Shown: one piece after another, positions 25,159-35,647 of the stretch
Layout of the letters: the number at the start of each line of letters is the position of its first letter
Position numbering within the stretch: the stretch's first letter is position 1
From: Bacillus taeanensis
GTDB taxonomy: Bacteria > Bacillota > Bacilli > Bacillales > UBA6769
Length of the DNA stretch: 42,047 bases
Reading direction: 5' to 3'
Assembly: GCF_003318295.1 (NCBI RefSeq)
Contig: NZ_QOCW01000018.1
Location: 56,047 to 98,093, forward strand
Made by a program: the position numbers and the translations under genes
Notes under the pieces: generated by a model
The model's database searches: none
Told to the model about the DNA's origin: nothing
Seen by the model: the letters and a program-made list of their open reading frames with translations, nothing else

Positions 25159-25386
25159 TTAGCCTTTTTTAATCCAAAACTTTAAAACGTCATCTTCTTC
25201 TATATCTTTTAATAATTCATGCCCGCCTGATTTTGCCCATGCAGCGAGATCATTTTTTACGCCTTTATCTGTTGCATGAATTTCCAAAACCTGACCTGAT
25301 TCCAATTCATTGATTGCCTTTTTTGTTTTTACGATCGGCATTGGACATGCTAAACCTTTTGCATCTAAAGTTTTATCTGCGTTCAT
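25159..25386 (-). CDS. TusA-type sulfurtransferase (copy 2)
   Basis: 75 residues with LACPMPIVKTKK and the persulfide Cys14. About 91 % identical by eye to copy 1 at 21806-22033, so an intra-operon duplication has placed a TusA at both ends of the structural genes. ATG is after GGAGG. It is the first structural gene after cstR and has its own promoter/operator (25415-25459). Confidence 0.92.
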   Translation of the reverse strand: MNADKTLDAKGLACPMPIVKTKKAINELESGQVLEIHATDKGVKNDLAAWAKSGGHELLKDIEEDDVLKFWIKKG

Positions 25387-25414
25387 CTTAATTCCTCCTC
25401 ATCTTTGTTCACCA

Positions 25415-25459
25415 TTACCCCTATGGGTATATAGTATATTAAATAAAAAAGGATGTCAA
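25415..25459 (-). promoter_or_regulatory. Promoter with CstR operator 3 (before tusA copy 2)
   Basis: On the minus strand a TTGACA -35 (25454-25459) is followed after 17 bases by TACTAT (25431-25436). The operator TTACCCCTATGGGTAT (plus, 25415-25430) covers the -10/start region, as expected for repression. Confidence 0.8.
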
Positions 25460-25469
25460 TCTTCTTTTA

Positions 25470-25730
25470 TTAACGGCTTTTAACGAGTAAATTGACAGCT
25501 TCTTTCACTAACTCATCACTCTTTTCTCCATTTTCACTCGCTTTTTGAACACATTCAATAAGATTCGAGCTAACTAAAACACCCATTGTACGATCAAGGG
25601 CTGTCCTGCTCGCGGATAATTGCGTAATAACATCTTTGCAATCTTTTTGTTCTTCCATCATTCTTAAAATACCCTTTATTTGACCTTCGACTCGCTTCAA
25701 TCGGTTTTTAACTTGAGCATCGTATTTCAT
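25470..25730 (-). CDS. cstR: CstR-type persulfide-sensing repressor (CsoR family)
   Basis: 86 residues, all-helical CsoR/RcnR fold: VKNRLKRVEGQIKGILRMME, then DCKDVITQLSASRTAL. From the chosen ATG (25730, after AAGGAGG) the two cysteines are Cys31 and Cys60, the positions used by S. aureus CstR to form a sulfur-bridged state. The position equivalent to the copper-binding His of CsoR is Asn56, so copper sensing is unlikely. It represses the downstream rhodanese/TusA/YrkE-H-like genes until sulfane sulfur reacts with the thiols. Four matching operators support this. The equivalent in B. subtilis is YrkD. Confidence 0.9.
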   Translation of the reverse strand: MKYDAQVKNRLKRVEGQIKGILRMMEEQKDCKDVITQLSASRTALDRTMGVLVSSNLIECVQKASENGEKSDELVKEAVNLLVKSR

Positions 25731-25813
25731 TTCTGACCTCCTTATTGTCATCTACTGAATCACACTTACTGAAATTTCGCTTCATGTAATGGTTAGAACC
25801 TTTGACTAACCTT

Positions 25814-25842
25814 AGTATATACCCCTACAGGTATCATGTCAA
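25814..25842 (-). promoter_or_regulatory. cstR promoter with CstR operator 4
   Basis: A textbook promoter on the minus strand: TTGACA (25837-25842), 17 bases, TATACT (25814-25819). The spacer is filled by operator ATACCCCTACAGGTAT (25819-25834). This implies autorepression. Confidence 0.88.
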
Positions 25843-26040
25843 TGCTATAGTTTTTATAAAAATAGATCCATTTATTTGAACTCTTCTAACGGTTCAAACT
25901 TATCCAAATGGCCGTCCCTAAAATTAACTGTACTAAAGCCACTGAAGGACTTTTGTGTTTACTTGTTTCCCTACATATACCCCAATCTAGTGTATAGAAA
26001 CTAAATGGTACGATTTGATGCAAAGGTTTTAAAATAAAAA
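25843..26040. other. Intergenic region without recognised gene
   Basis: About 200 bases between the cstR promoter and the bglH terminator. A minus-strand frame ending in SPSVALVQLILGTAIWISL looks like a membrane-helix remnant but was not identified. Confidence 0.4.
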
Positions 26041-26086
26041 GCAAAAAGCGCGGTGAAAAAGAGTAATCTCTTACTGCGCTTTTTGC
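26041..26086 (-). terminator. Terminator of the beta-glucoside operon
   Basis: GCAAAAAGCGC (26041-26051) and GCGCTTTTTGC (26076-26086) with an inner AAGAG/CTCTT stem. On the minus strand it runs into TTTTTATTTT. It may serve both directions. Confidence 0.88.
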
Positions 26087-26173
26087 GATATTATTTACAA
26101 AAGTGATCATCTTTTTTATTGATACTATTTCCATAAAACAGAAATAGATCTTTTCCTCAAAACCTTTTGATTG

Positions 26174-27634
<1,461 letters not shown>

Positions 27635-27698
27635 TTATTTTTTATATTTTTAAAAGGGGAAAAATAAAAACAATCGCCTTATCCCCTTTCATATCCTT

Positions 27699-29561
<1,863 letters not shown>

Positions 29562-29666
29562 TTATGTTGTTAACATACTTATTTAATAAATCATCACTAT
29601 ATATTTCATCTCAGCAAGAGTATTTGCTTTCTCTCTCAAAACGATTAGGCATCACCCCTTTCAAAG

Positions 29667-29740
29667 AAAAAAACCTAAATTGAAACTTTCTATTACGAAA
29701 GTTCAATTTAGGTTTTGCCTCGTAAGTAACAATCCTAAAA
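29667..29740 (-). promoter_or_regulatory. RAT antiterminator and overlapping terminator in the bglP leader
   Basis: On the minus strand GGATTGTTACT and AGGCAAAACC (plus 29711-29735) form the ribonucleic antiterminator bound by LicT/BglG proteins. Its 3' end overlaps the 5' arm of a terminator whose arms (AACCTAAATTGAACTTTC and its complement, one bulge) end in GGTTTTTTTC. LicT binding prevents the terminator and permits bglPH expression. It starts only 15 bases after the licT stop. Confidence 0.93.
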
Positions 29741-29755
29741 AAGAATGTGTTTATT

Positions 29756-30586
29756 TTATTTTTTGACGACTCGTTCAATATGAATCGTTAAATAAAGGAT
29801 TTCTTCATCAGTTAATTCGTATCGATATTGTTTTTCAACGAATTTTCTAATCTTTTCCGAGCATTTATAAGCCTCAGGGTACTTATTTTTAATGACGTTT
29901 AAAAGATCATCCTCATCATCGTTATTATAATGAGTTCCCTTTACTAATCTATGCGCAAAAAACTTTAAATGGGTAATAAATCGATAATAATTTAAAGAGT
30001 TTTCATCAAATTCCATTTTAAAATGATACTTAACAATTGTTAAAATATCTTGAATAACCTTCGTCATATCGATCGTATTTGTCATATCTTCATTAAACTG
30101 AGCATTTACAATATGAAGCGCTATAAAGGCTGCTTCATCCTCAGGCAAAATCACATTAAACTGATCACAAATCATATTTAATGCTTCGATCCCAATTTCA
30201 AACTCCTCTTTATAGAGGTGTTTTGTTTCCCAAAGCAATCCATTTTTTATTGGTAAATTATTATTGAAACGCTCGATCGCAAAATGAATATGATCGGTTA
30301 ACGAAATATAAATACTGTCATTAAGCTTCTTTCCAAGCTGGATTTTAGCGTAATGAATAATTTTTTCTGATAGTTCCATGTATTCAATTGGAATATCTGC
30401 GATTAATGTTTTAAACTTTTTTGTAATATCTTCGTCTTCCAAAGTGAAGACCTTCTCGATTTGTTCTTCGTTGATCTCATCACCAGCGCGTTTATTAAAT
30501 GCAATACCGCGCCCCATGACGATTACCTCTTGATCGTCTTTTACCGAGATAATAACGTTGTTGTTTAATATTTTGACAATCTTCAC
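29756..30586 (-). CDS. licT: LicT/BglG-family transcriptional antiterminator
   Basis: 276 residues. The RNA-binding CAT domain (1-56) reads KIVKILNNNVIISV and VIVMGRGIAFNKRAGDEI. PRD1 (about 65-170) holds YISLTDHIHFAIER and LLWETKHLYKEEF; PRD2 (about 175-276) holds LPEDEAAFIALHIVNAQF and ILYLTIHIERV, with the histidines phosphorylated by HPr/EII. It follows B. subtilis LicT closely. The GTG at 30586 is the start, with GGAGGTGAAAAA before it; the longer frame upstream runs through the terminator. Dephosphorylated by BglP during transport, it binds the two RATs here, including its own leader. Confidence 0.94.
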   Translation of the reverse strand: MKIVKILNNNVIISVKDDQEVIVMGRGIAFNKRAGDEINEEQIEKVFTLEDEDITKKFKTLIADIPIEYMELSEKIIHYAKIQLGKKLNDSIYISLTDHIHFAIERFNNNLPIKNGLLWETKHLYKEEFEIGIEALNMICDQFNVILPEDEAAFIALHIVNAQFNEDMTNTIDMTKVIQDILTIVKYHFKMEFDENSLNYYRFITHLKFFAHRLVKGTHYNNDDEDDLLNVIKNKYPEAYKCSEKIRKFVEKQYRYELTDEEILYLTIHIERVVKK

Positions 30587-30612
30587 TTTTTCACCTCCGA
30601 CGACAAAAAGAC

Positions 30613-30670
30613 AAAACCATACCTTACTAAAACAGGTAATCGGTTTTGCCTGATCTAACAGTAACAATCC
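30613..30670 (-). promoter_or_regulatory. RAT antiterminator and terminator in the licT leader
   Basis: GGATTGTTACTG and CAGGCAAAACC (plus 30642-30670) form a 29-base RAT with the LicT consensus. It overlaps AAAACCGATTACC, which pairs with GGTATGGTTTT and runs into GTCTTTTTG. This predicts autogenous antitermination of licT. Confidence 0.92.
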
Positions 30671-30691
30671 GAACTGTATTCGCTTTCCTAC

Positions 30692-30730
30692 ATCATACTA
30701 CACCTGTTTAATAAATGCAACCGCTTTTTT
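30692..30730 (-). promoter_or_regulatory. licT promoter with overlapping cre-like site
   Basis: Minus strand: TTGCAT (30715-30720), 17 bases, TATGAT (30692-30697). The plus-strand string ATGCAACCGCTTTTTT (30715-30730) fits most of the CcpA cre consensus and covers the -35, so catabolite repression by roadblock or occlusion is likely. Confidence 0.65.
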
Positions 30731-30925
30731 TATCTTAGCATTTCCATTATAAGAGACATCTCTTCAATGATTCGTTTATTTTCTTTTGAGTGAGCAGAGA
30801 CGGCTTGGACTAAGAACACAAAACAGCTCAGCTCGTCTTTCTATCATTTTTGGAAAGAGTACCCCTTCCTCAAGGAATGTGAAGGGCGATCCCCCAATAA
30901 GTAGGGAGGGGGTGAATTTCCATCA

Positions 30926-30957
30926 CATTTATTACGAACACAAGTACGTAATAAATG
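30926..30957. repeat. Left palindrome of an IS200/IS605-type remnant
   Basis: CATTTATTACG-aacacaagta-CGTAATAAATG: a perfect 11-bp stem with a 10-base loop. Together with the hairpin at 31236-31265 it brackets about 340 bases without an ORF. This resembles a palindrome-associated (non-autonomous) IS200/IS605 derivative. Confidence 0.5.
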
Positions 30958-31235
30958 ATATAATAATAGTTGTACATCCTTGTACATGCTCATTGAAAAC
31001 TGAACATATAAGGTTGTAGCAGGAAAAGACGCTCTGCTGCGTAAAATGTTCAAGCCTAGAGAAGCCGAAGATGCGTGATACATGACTAGCACAACGTGTG
31101 AAAATGGTGCAGTAGGCTTATTAAAAGAAGTCCCAAAGGCAAGACCGATGGGATAGAGGAGTTGGGTGTATTGAGATCACCAATGTGTCAACTCCACTAA
31201 CGTTAAGCGTTCAGAAATGTTCGATACGTTAGAAA

Positions 31236-31265
31236 CCCCCACTTCAAGCGTAGCTAAGTGGCGGG
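31236..31265 (+). repeat. Right-end hairpin of the IS605-type remnant
   Basis: CCCCCACTT (31236-31244) pairs with AAGTGGcGGG (31256-31265, one bulged C), and the inner AGC/GCT extends the stem. This form is common at right ends of IS200/IS605 elements of the TnpB group. Confidence 0.6.
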
Positions 31266-31299
31266 AGTATTCATTTAAATATGTAGGTATAACAAACTC

Positions 31300-33690
31300 T
31301 TAGTGGTCTCGATTCACAATGTAATTCAATAAATGCTTCAAAAAAGTCGTATTGCGCGGCACCTCCTGCAGCGCTTCTACGGCAAGACAGTAATGTTCCC
31401 ACATCGCTTTTTTGGCACCTTCCTGACCCAGAATTGACACAAAAGTCGAATTGTTGTTTTCAAAGTCTTGTCCAATAGGTTTTCCTAGTAAAGTTAAATC
31501 TCCTTCAACATCAAGCAGGTCATCCTTAATCTGAAATGCAATGCCGGCATGATAGGCGAATTTTTTCAAAGCTTCAATTTCAAACTCCTTTGCATGAGCG
31601 AGAATTGCAGGCATTATGAGGGAAGCTTCAAATGCAATTCCAGTTTTATAAAAACAAATCCTATTCAATTGTTCCAGTGTCAATAGTTGCCCTTTGGAAT
31701 TCAAGTCCATCACCTGTCCCTTACACATATCCTCTGTCTTTTTAGCCGAATATTGAATCAATTTAAGAACAGTTCTCGAATCGAACTCGTCAAGAGATGC
31801 TTGCTCCTCAATAGCTTTCTGGGTCATGAAGAGACCAGTTAGTTCTGCAATGGCCGAGCTATACACCCGATGCAGGGTTGGACGCCCCCTACGAATGGAT
31901 GCATTATCCTGAGATGGCAGATCATCAAAGATTAGGGATGCAGTATGCATATATTCTAAGGACCTTAGAAGCGGAAAGATTGCCGACTTGTTTAATCCAT
32001 ATTCATTCACACCCATAACCCAAGTCATTATTGGCCTCAATCGTTTTCCACCGCCTTCCAAACTATAATTTGCAGCATCAATTATTGGATCTTTGCTCAA
32101 AGCATCATTATCGACTTTAGGAATATGTAAGATGCTGTTGACCTGATCACGTACAGTTTGGATCGTATCTAAAAAGTCCTCCTGCTCTTTCCGTTCATTT
32201 TTTAAAATGGTAATTATATGGTCTCTAAGCAGTTTATCAAAGAAATCCACATCATCTGCTTTTCGAACCATATTTTGAATTAAACGGTTAAATTTCAGAT
32301 TTCCAGATCCAAATAAATCCATCACTTCGTTGTATTTTTGGACTCCCAGCCTTGCTTTAAATCGTTTCAGGCCGTTTATCGCACGATCTAGGATCACCTC
32401 GCAGGTCTTAGTATCTGAGTGATATACATTGTGGATCAACTCGGAGATGACCGCCCAGTATAATTCAAAGGGGTTTATAAGATCCAAACGCTTATCATGA
32501 TATTTCATATAGTAAGTATAGGGTGTTACCGCACCTTCCTTCATATCATCAAACATGTCTGCAAAATCATCAGCCAGCTGATTGTAAATTCCATAAAAGA
32601 ATGTCCGGTTTTCAAAGCCTTCATCTTCAGGAGCACTAATGACTGAACGAGCAATCAATCGTGAAAAAGATGATTTTAAAATGATTGGTATATATATCTC
32701 TTCATTAGTGTAATTGGGATTTGATAGATTTTTTACACGGTCCACTTCCTGGGAATGAAAAAAAACATAGGATTGCTCGAAAAAAGATTTCATTTTTTCT
32801 GGTCGCTGGTGGTCCTTAATATACTCAAAGGCCTCTCGGAGTTCCGAATGAATATAGCGAATCAAATCCGCATTCTTTCCAGTCCACTCGCCCAATTCCG
32901 GCACAGATCCTGTAATAAGTGTGGTACGTATCAAATCCGAATATTGCTTTTTTTCTTTAGAAGATAAGACTTTGGCATCCAGAAGATCATCAATGAAGGG
33001 GTAGGTCAGACCATAGGAATAGCCCAGCCTAATGGCTTCATCAAGTTTCTGAGTACGTTCTTCAGACGATATCCCCTCTCCCAACTCTTCAAAAACATGC
33101 ATTATTACCCCCGCAATGATTTTAATAAGTTTTCGCTGGGCCTGCTCAGCATCTATTCCTTTTGGAATATTGAGGGATACAGTCTTTAATTTGTTGATTA
33201 CCCAGATCATGGTGGATTCGATACCTTCCTTCTGAGCCAGTCGATACAGACCGGCCATGCTAATTGTTTCAGTTTTATCTTCTCGGGCTTTTGCGGTGGA
33301 TTGAGTTAAGTGATTTTTTAAACTGTCAACTACACGCCGAATCCTTGTCTGTGTGTCAGGTGAGTCCAAGGCTTTACCCAGATCCCGCATGAAAATATAT
33401 GAGATGCTCCGGTCCAAGTAATTATCTAGTTTTCCTGTGTACTCCAACCACTGGATATAATTGTCATACCCCATGGAATCTGACTTTTTCTTTCCTCGTG
33501 AAAAACGTGAAAAAAAGGAGAAGAGTGGATAATGAATGTGATTCTGTTTCCACGATTGTATATCTTCGGTTAGGACAGGGACATAAGTCTTTTGCTTGAG
33601 CTGCACATAAAGTGATTTAAAATATTGAGCAGCCTTCTGTTCAGCCAGCCGATAGCATGCATCAGCATTTTTTGTTAATTCCTTATTCAT
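31300..33690 (-). CDS. Large fused protein: N-terminal class I terpenoid-like region plus C-terminal polyprenyl diphosphate synthase
   Basis: 796 residues from ATG 33690 (GAGGT upstream). The C-terminal third (about 510-796) is a trans-prenyltransferase: GGGKRLRPIM, first Asp-rich motif FDDLPSQDN (589-595) with RRGRPTLH, KTG near residue 682, GQVMDL, and second motif FQIKDDLLD (723-727). Ala at the fifth position before the first motif favours products longer than C15. The first 500 residues have their own Asp-rich sites: LDNYLDRS (89-93, like the DYLDN motif of YtpB-type terpene synthases), FIDDLLD (234-238) and ADDFADMFDD (374-382), spaced about 140 residues, as in class I isoprenoid folds. 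It could make a prenyl diphosphate and cyclise or condense it in one chain. The N-terminal function is inferred; no known enzyme was recognised. Confidence 0.75.
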   Translation of the reverse strand: MNKELTKNADACYRLAEQKAAQYFKSLYVQLKQKTYVPVLTEDIQSWKQNHIHYPLFSFFSRFSRGKKKSDSMGYDNYIQWLEYTGKLDNYLDRSISYIFMRDLGKALDSPDTQTRIRRVVDSLKNHLTQSTAKAREDKTETISMAGLYRLAQKEGIESTMIWVINKLKTVSLNIPKGIDAEQAQRKLIKIIAGVIMHVFEELGEGISSEERTQKLDEAIRLGYSYGLTYPFIDDLLDAKVLSSKEKKQYSDLIRTTLITGSVPELGEWTGKNADLIRYIHSELREAFEYIKDHQRPEKMKSFFEQSYVFFHSQEVDRVKNLSNPNYTNEEIYIPIILKSSFSRLIARSVISAPEDEGFENRTFFYGIYNQLADDFADMFDDMKEGAVTPYTYYMKYHDKRLDLINPFELYWAVISELIHNVYHSDTKTCEVILDRAINGLKRFKARLGVQKYNEVMDLFGSGNLKFNRLIQNMVRKADDVDFFDKLLRDHIITILKNERKEQEDFLDTIQTVRDQVNSILHIPKVDNDALSKDPIIDAANYSLEGGGKRLRPIMTWVMGVNEYGLNKSAIFPLLRSLEYMHTASLIFDDLPSQDNASIRRGRPTLHRVYSSAIAELTGLFMTQKAIEEQASLDEFDSRTVLKLIQYSAKKTEDMCKGQVMDLNSKGQLLTLEQLNRICFYKTGIAFEASLIMPAILAHAKEFEIEALKKFAYHAGIAFQIKDDLLDVEGDLTLLGKPIGQDFENNNSTFVSILGQEGAKKAMWEHYCLAVEALQEVPRNTTFLKHLLNYIVNRDH

Positions 33691-34069
33691 ACTACACACT
33701 ACCTCTACTTAATGATTTTACATATATGTATGCATTATAAATCAATATTAATATTCCCAGCATTTTTTAAAGCAAATAAAATATATGTAACTATTAGATT
33801 TCCCCTGAAAATATTTCTTGAAATTCATCCAGTAGGATCGTGTCATCTGAAAAGGAATAATAAAACGAAAGTGAACTTGCGAAATTTTGGATAACTTCTT
33901 TATAAGAGAGCAGTGATTTATAGTAACAGGTTGTATTTTGAAGTTCAAACAATAAAATCAAAAGCAAAAACACATGGTAATTCACAAAAAAAATGCCATG
34001 TGTTTTTTATTTAATCGTATTTAGGTTTTTATCCCACTGCTTTTAGTTTATTGGAACACTCCTATTTTC
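33691..34069. other. Intergenic region with one terminator
   Basis: 379 bases between the fused prenyltransferase and rpiR genes. The terminator at 33966-34008 is clear. Minus-strand frames of 60-66 codons exist here but start inside the terminator or lack ribosome sites; no gene is claimed. Confidence 0.5.
33966..34008 (-). terminator. Terminator after the rpiR-type gene
   Basis: AAAAACACATGG (33966-33977) pairs with CCATGTGTTTTT (33996-34007). On the minus strand it continues GTTTTTGCTTTTG, about 60 bases after the rpiR stop. The plus strand also has a T6 tail. Confidence 0.85.
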
Positions 34070-34846
34070 TTAGAGCATCCGAATGACATAAGCATCTAAT
34101 AAGATTCTTGATAGTACATTCAACGGTAACCTTGACCTTACCTCATAATCCGGAAAGTAAGACTGACTTCCTTTGTATCCTACAAACGTCATTTCCGAAA
34201 GCCTTCCAAGACTTGATTCCATCCTTGTAGTTAAAGTAATCGTTGTAATTTGTTTAATATTCAAGTTTTTACATGCTTCAACTAACTCTGTTGTTTCTCC
34301 ATTTAATGAAATAAAAATGGCTAGTTCATTTTCTTTAATTTTATGTGATTTTAACCTAATAATATTGGGATCATCATGCTTCTCACAATTTTTCCCCATT
34401 AGCTGCAGTTTAATGGCCATCTCTTGAGCAATCATTACTGAAAAACCACGAGCAAATATATATATTTTTTCTGCATTATCGATTTTTTGAACAGCATCCT
34501 CAATTTGACCAATACTTTGTAATTGAATTGTCTTTATCACTTCATATTCATTCTTTTTAATTGCTTGATTAATTTCTGAATTAATGTCGTCCATTTCCCG
34601 GTTATCATCTGAAAAATTCACTTTTTCCTTTAAACTATATTTAAATGAAGTATAGCCATCATAACCGATTTTCTTCATTAATCTTACAATTGTCGCTGTA
34701 GAAACATTCGCATTTTCACTAAGCTTTACAATCGACATAGTAGAAATGTCTTCTAAATGATTATGAATATACTCCAGCAAGTACCTCTCAGAGTCACTTA
34801 AAGTAACATATATATTACTTGGAATATTAAATAAAATCTCGTTCAT
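34070..34846 (-). CDS. MurR/RpiR-family transcriptional regulator
   Basis: 258 residues. N-terminal HTH_6 domain (1-77): SIVKLSENANVSTATIVRLMKKIGYDGYTSFKYSL. C-terminal SIS sugar-phosphate domain (about 110-240): AEKIYIFARGFSVMIAQEMAIKL and LAIFISLNGETTELVEACK. Such regulators sense sugar phosphates or amino-sugar phosphates. AAGGAAGG precedes the ATG. It lies downstream of fructose-type PTS genes on the same strand, separated by 345 bases and a hairpin, so it probably controls that partly lost PTS locus. Confidence 0.88.
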   Translation of the reverse strand: MNEILFNIPSNIYVTLSDSERYLLEYIHNHLEDISTMSIVKLSENANVSTATIVRLMKKIGYDGYTSFKYSLKEKVNFSDDNREMDDINSEINQAIKKNEYEVIKTIQLQSIGQIEDAVQKIDNAEKIYIFARGFSVMIAQEMAIKLQLMGKNCEKHDDPNIIRLKSHKIKENELAIFISLNGETTELVEACKNLNIKQITTITLTTRMESSLGRLSEMTFVGYKGSQSYFPDYEVRSRLPLNVLSRILLDAYVIRML

Positions 34847-35191
34847 AGTATCCTTCCTTTCTCAGAAGTTACATATAATAAAAAATTATAAATCATTCCA
34901 GCTTTTCCATCATGATTATTAACAATGCCTAAGAATTTTTATAATAAAACTATTAGCTGTGGTGTTCCTATTAAACAGACTTAATTTACTAAAAATATGA
35001 TTGATGAATACGTTCACTCAACTTTCTACAGTACCTTTACCATAAAGTAAGATGGCCAAGAAAACTACTCCTTGACCATCTTAAAATCAAAGTTAACCTT
35101 TTAAGCAATCGTGATTAATAAAATCTTTTCGCAAGCTTCTAACTAATAACATTTTCATTTTATCGAACTGCTTCGAAAATTGTTTCTGCTA
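34847..35191. other. Intergenic region with one hairpin
   Basis: 345 bases between EIIA and rpiR. AAGATGG(C)CAAG (35049-35060) and CTTG(A)CCATCTT (35071-35082) form a candidate terminator for the PTS operon, with weak U-tracts. No gene was seen. Confidence 0.5.
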
Positions 35192-35647
35192 TTATTGATT
35201 TAATGCTTCATTAATTGTTTCATATACTGTATCTGCACTTTCAGCATTTAGGAGTTTCTCACGCTTATCATCATGAATTAACATTCTTGACAATGATGCT
35301 AATGCTTTAATATGTGTGGTTCCTACTTCCTCTTCAGGAATAAGAAGTGAAATGAAGAAACGAGCTGGCTTTTCATCCAGAGACTCCCATTCAATGCCAT
35401 CATTGCTTGAAACTACTACAATTCCCGGCTTAGTAATGGCAGATGTTTGCGTATGTGGAATAGCAAAACCATCTTGAAAACCTGTTGTACTCTCTTCCTC
35501 GCGGTGTTTTAATCCATCTATAACTTCCTGCTTAGAATTAGCTATTCCATGATCTACAGCTATTTGTGAAATGAGTTCAAAAACTTCTTGTTGTGATGAA
35601 AGATTTTGATCTAATTTAATTTGAGTTAAATTAAGCAGATTGTTCAT
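35192..35647 (-). CDS. PTS fructose-type EIIA protein
   Basis: 151 residues. EIIA-fru domain (PTS_EIIA_2): LISQIAVDHGIANSKQEVIDGLKHREEESTTGFQDGFAIPH, where His in FAIPHTQT is the phosphorylation site, followed by FFISLLIPEEEVGTTHIKALASLS. It passes phosphate from HPr to an EIIB. The ATG at 35647 follows GAGGA and lies inside the last codons of the EIIC frame (17-base overlap), so the two are translationally coupled. Its EIIB/EIIC partner is damaged, so it may have no local function. Confidence 0.88.
   Translation of the reverse strand: MNNLLNLTQIKLDQNLSSQQEVFELISQIAVDHGIANSKQEVIDGLKHREEESTTGFQDGFAIPHTQTSAITKPGIVVVSSNDGIEWESLDEKPARFFISLLIPEEEVGTTHIKALASLSRMLIHDDKREKLLNAESADTVYETINEALNQ

Larger units (their letters stand above)
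30926..31270 (+). mobile_element. ORF-less IS200/IS605-type (PATE-like) remnant with possible omega-RNA scaffold
   Basis: Between two subterminal palindromes the sequence carries a structured stretch: GGAGTTG (31158-31164) pairs with CAACTCC (31189-31195) around GGTG/CACC, and the right end has the CCCCCACTT/AAGTGGcGGG hairpin typical of TnpB-type elements. TnpB guide RNAs are transcribed through that right end. No tnpA or tnpB gene remains. A weakly protein-like plus frame (LLKEVPKARPMG, then a stop) may be the tnpB tail. Boundaries are approximate. It lies between licT and the terpenoid gene. Confidence 0.5.

Noticed and set aside
25886..26134. 82-residue minus-strand ORF between cstR and bglH
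   Set aside because: It crosses the bglH terminator, has no ribosome site, and matches nothing recognised, although its tail looks like a membrane helix.
30786..31092. ORFs on both strands within the palindromic element
   Set aside because: Low-complexity overlapping frames without ribosome sites or recognisable domains; better explained as non-coding IS end DNA.
31020..31130. Group I or group II intron, considered because of the structured intergenic DNA
   Set aside because: No domain V, GUGYG start or group I core motifs could be found; an IS605-type end explains the hairpins better.
33748..33985. Two small minus-strand ORFs (63 and 66 residues) upstream of the fused prenyltransferase, considered as a ComX-like partner of a ComQ-type enzyme
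   Set aside because: One starts within the terminator loop, neither has a ribosome site, and no ComX-like C-terminal Trp context was seen.
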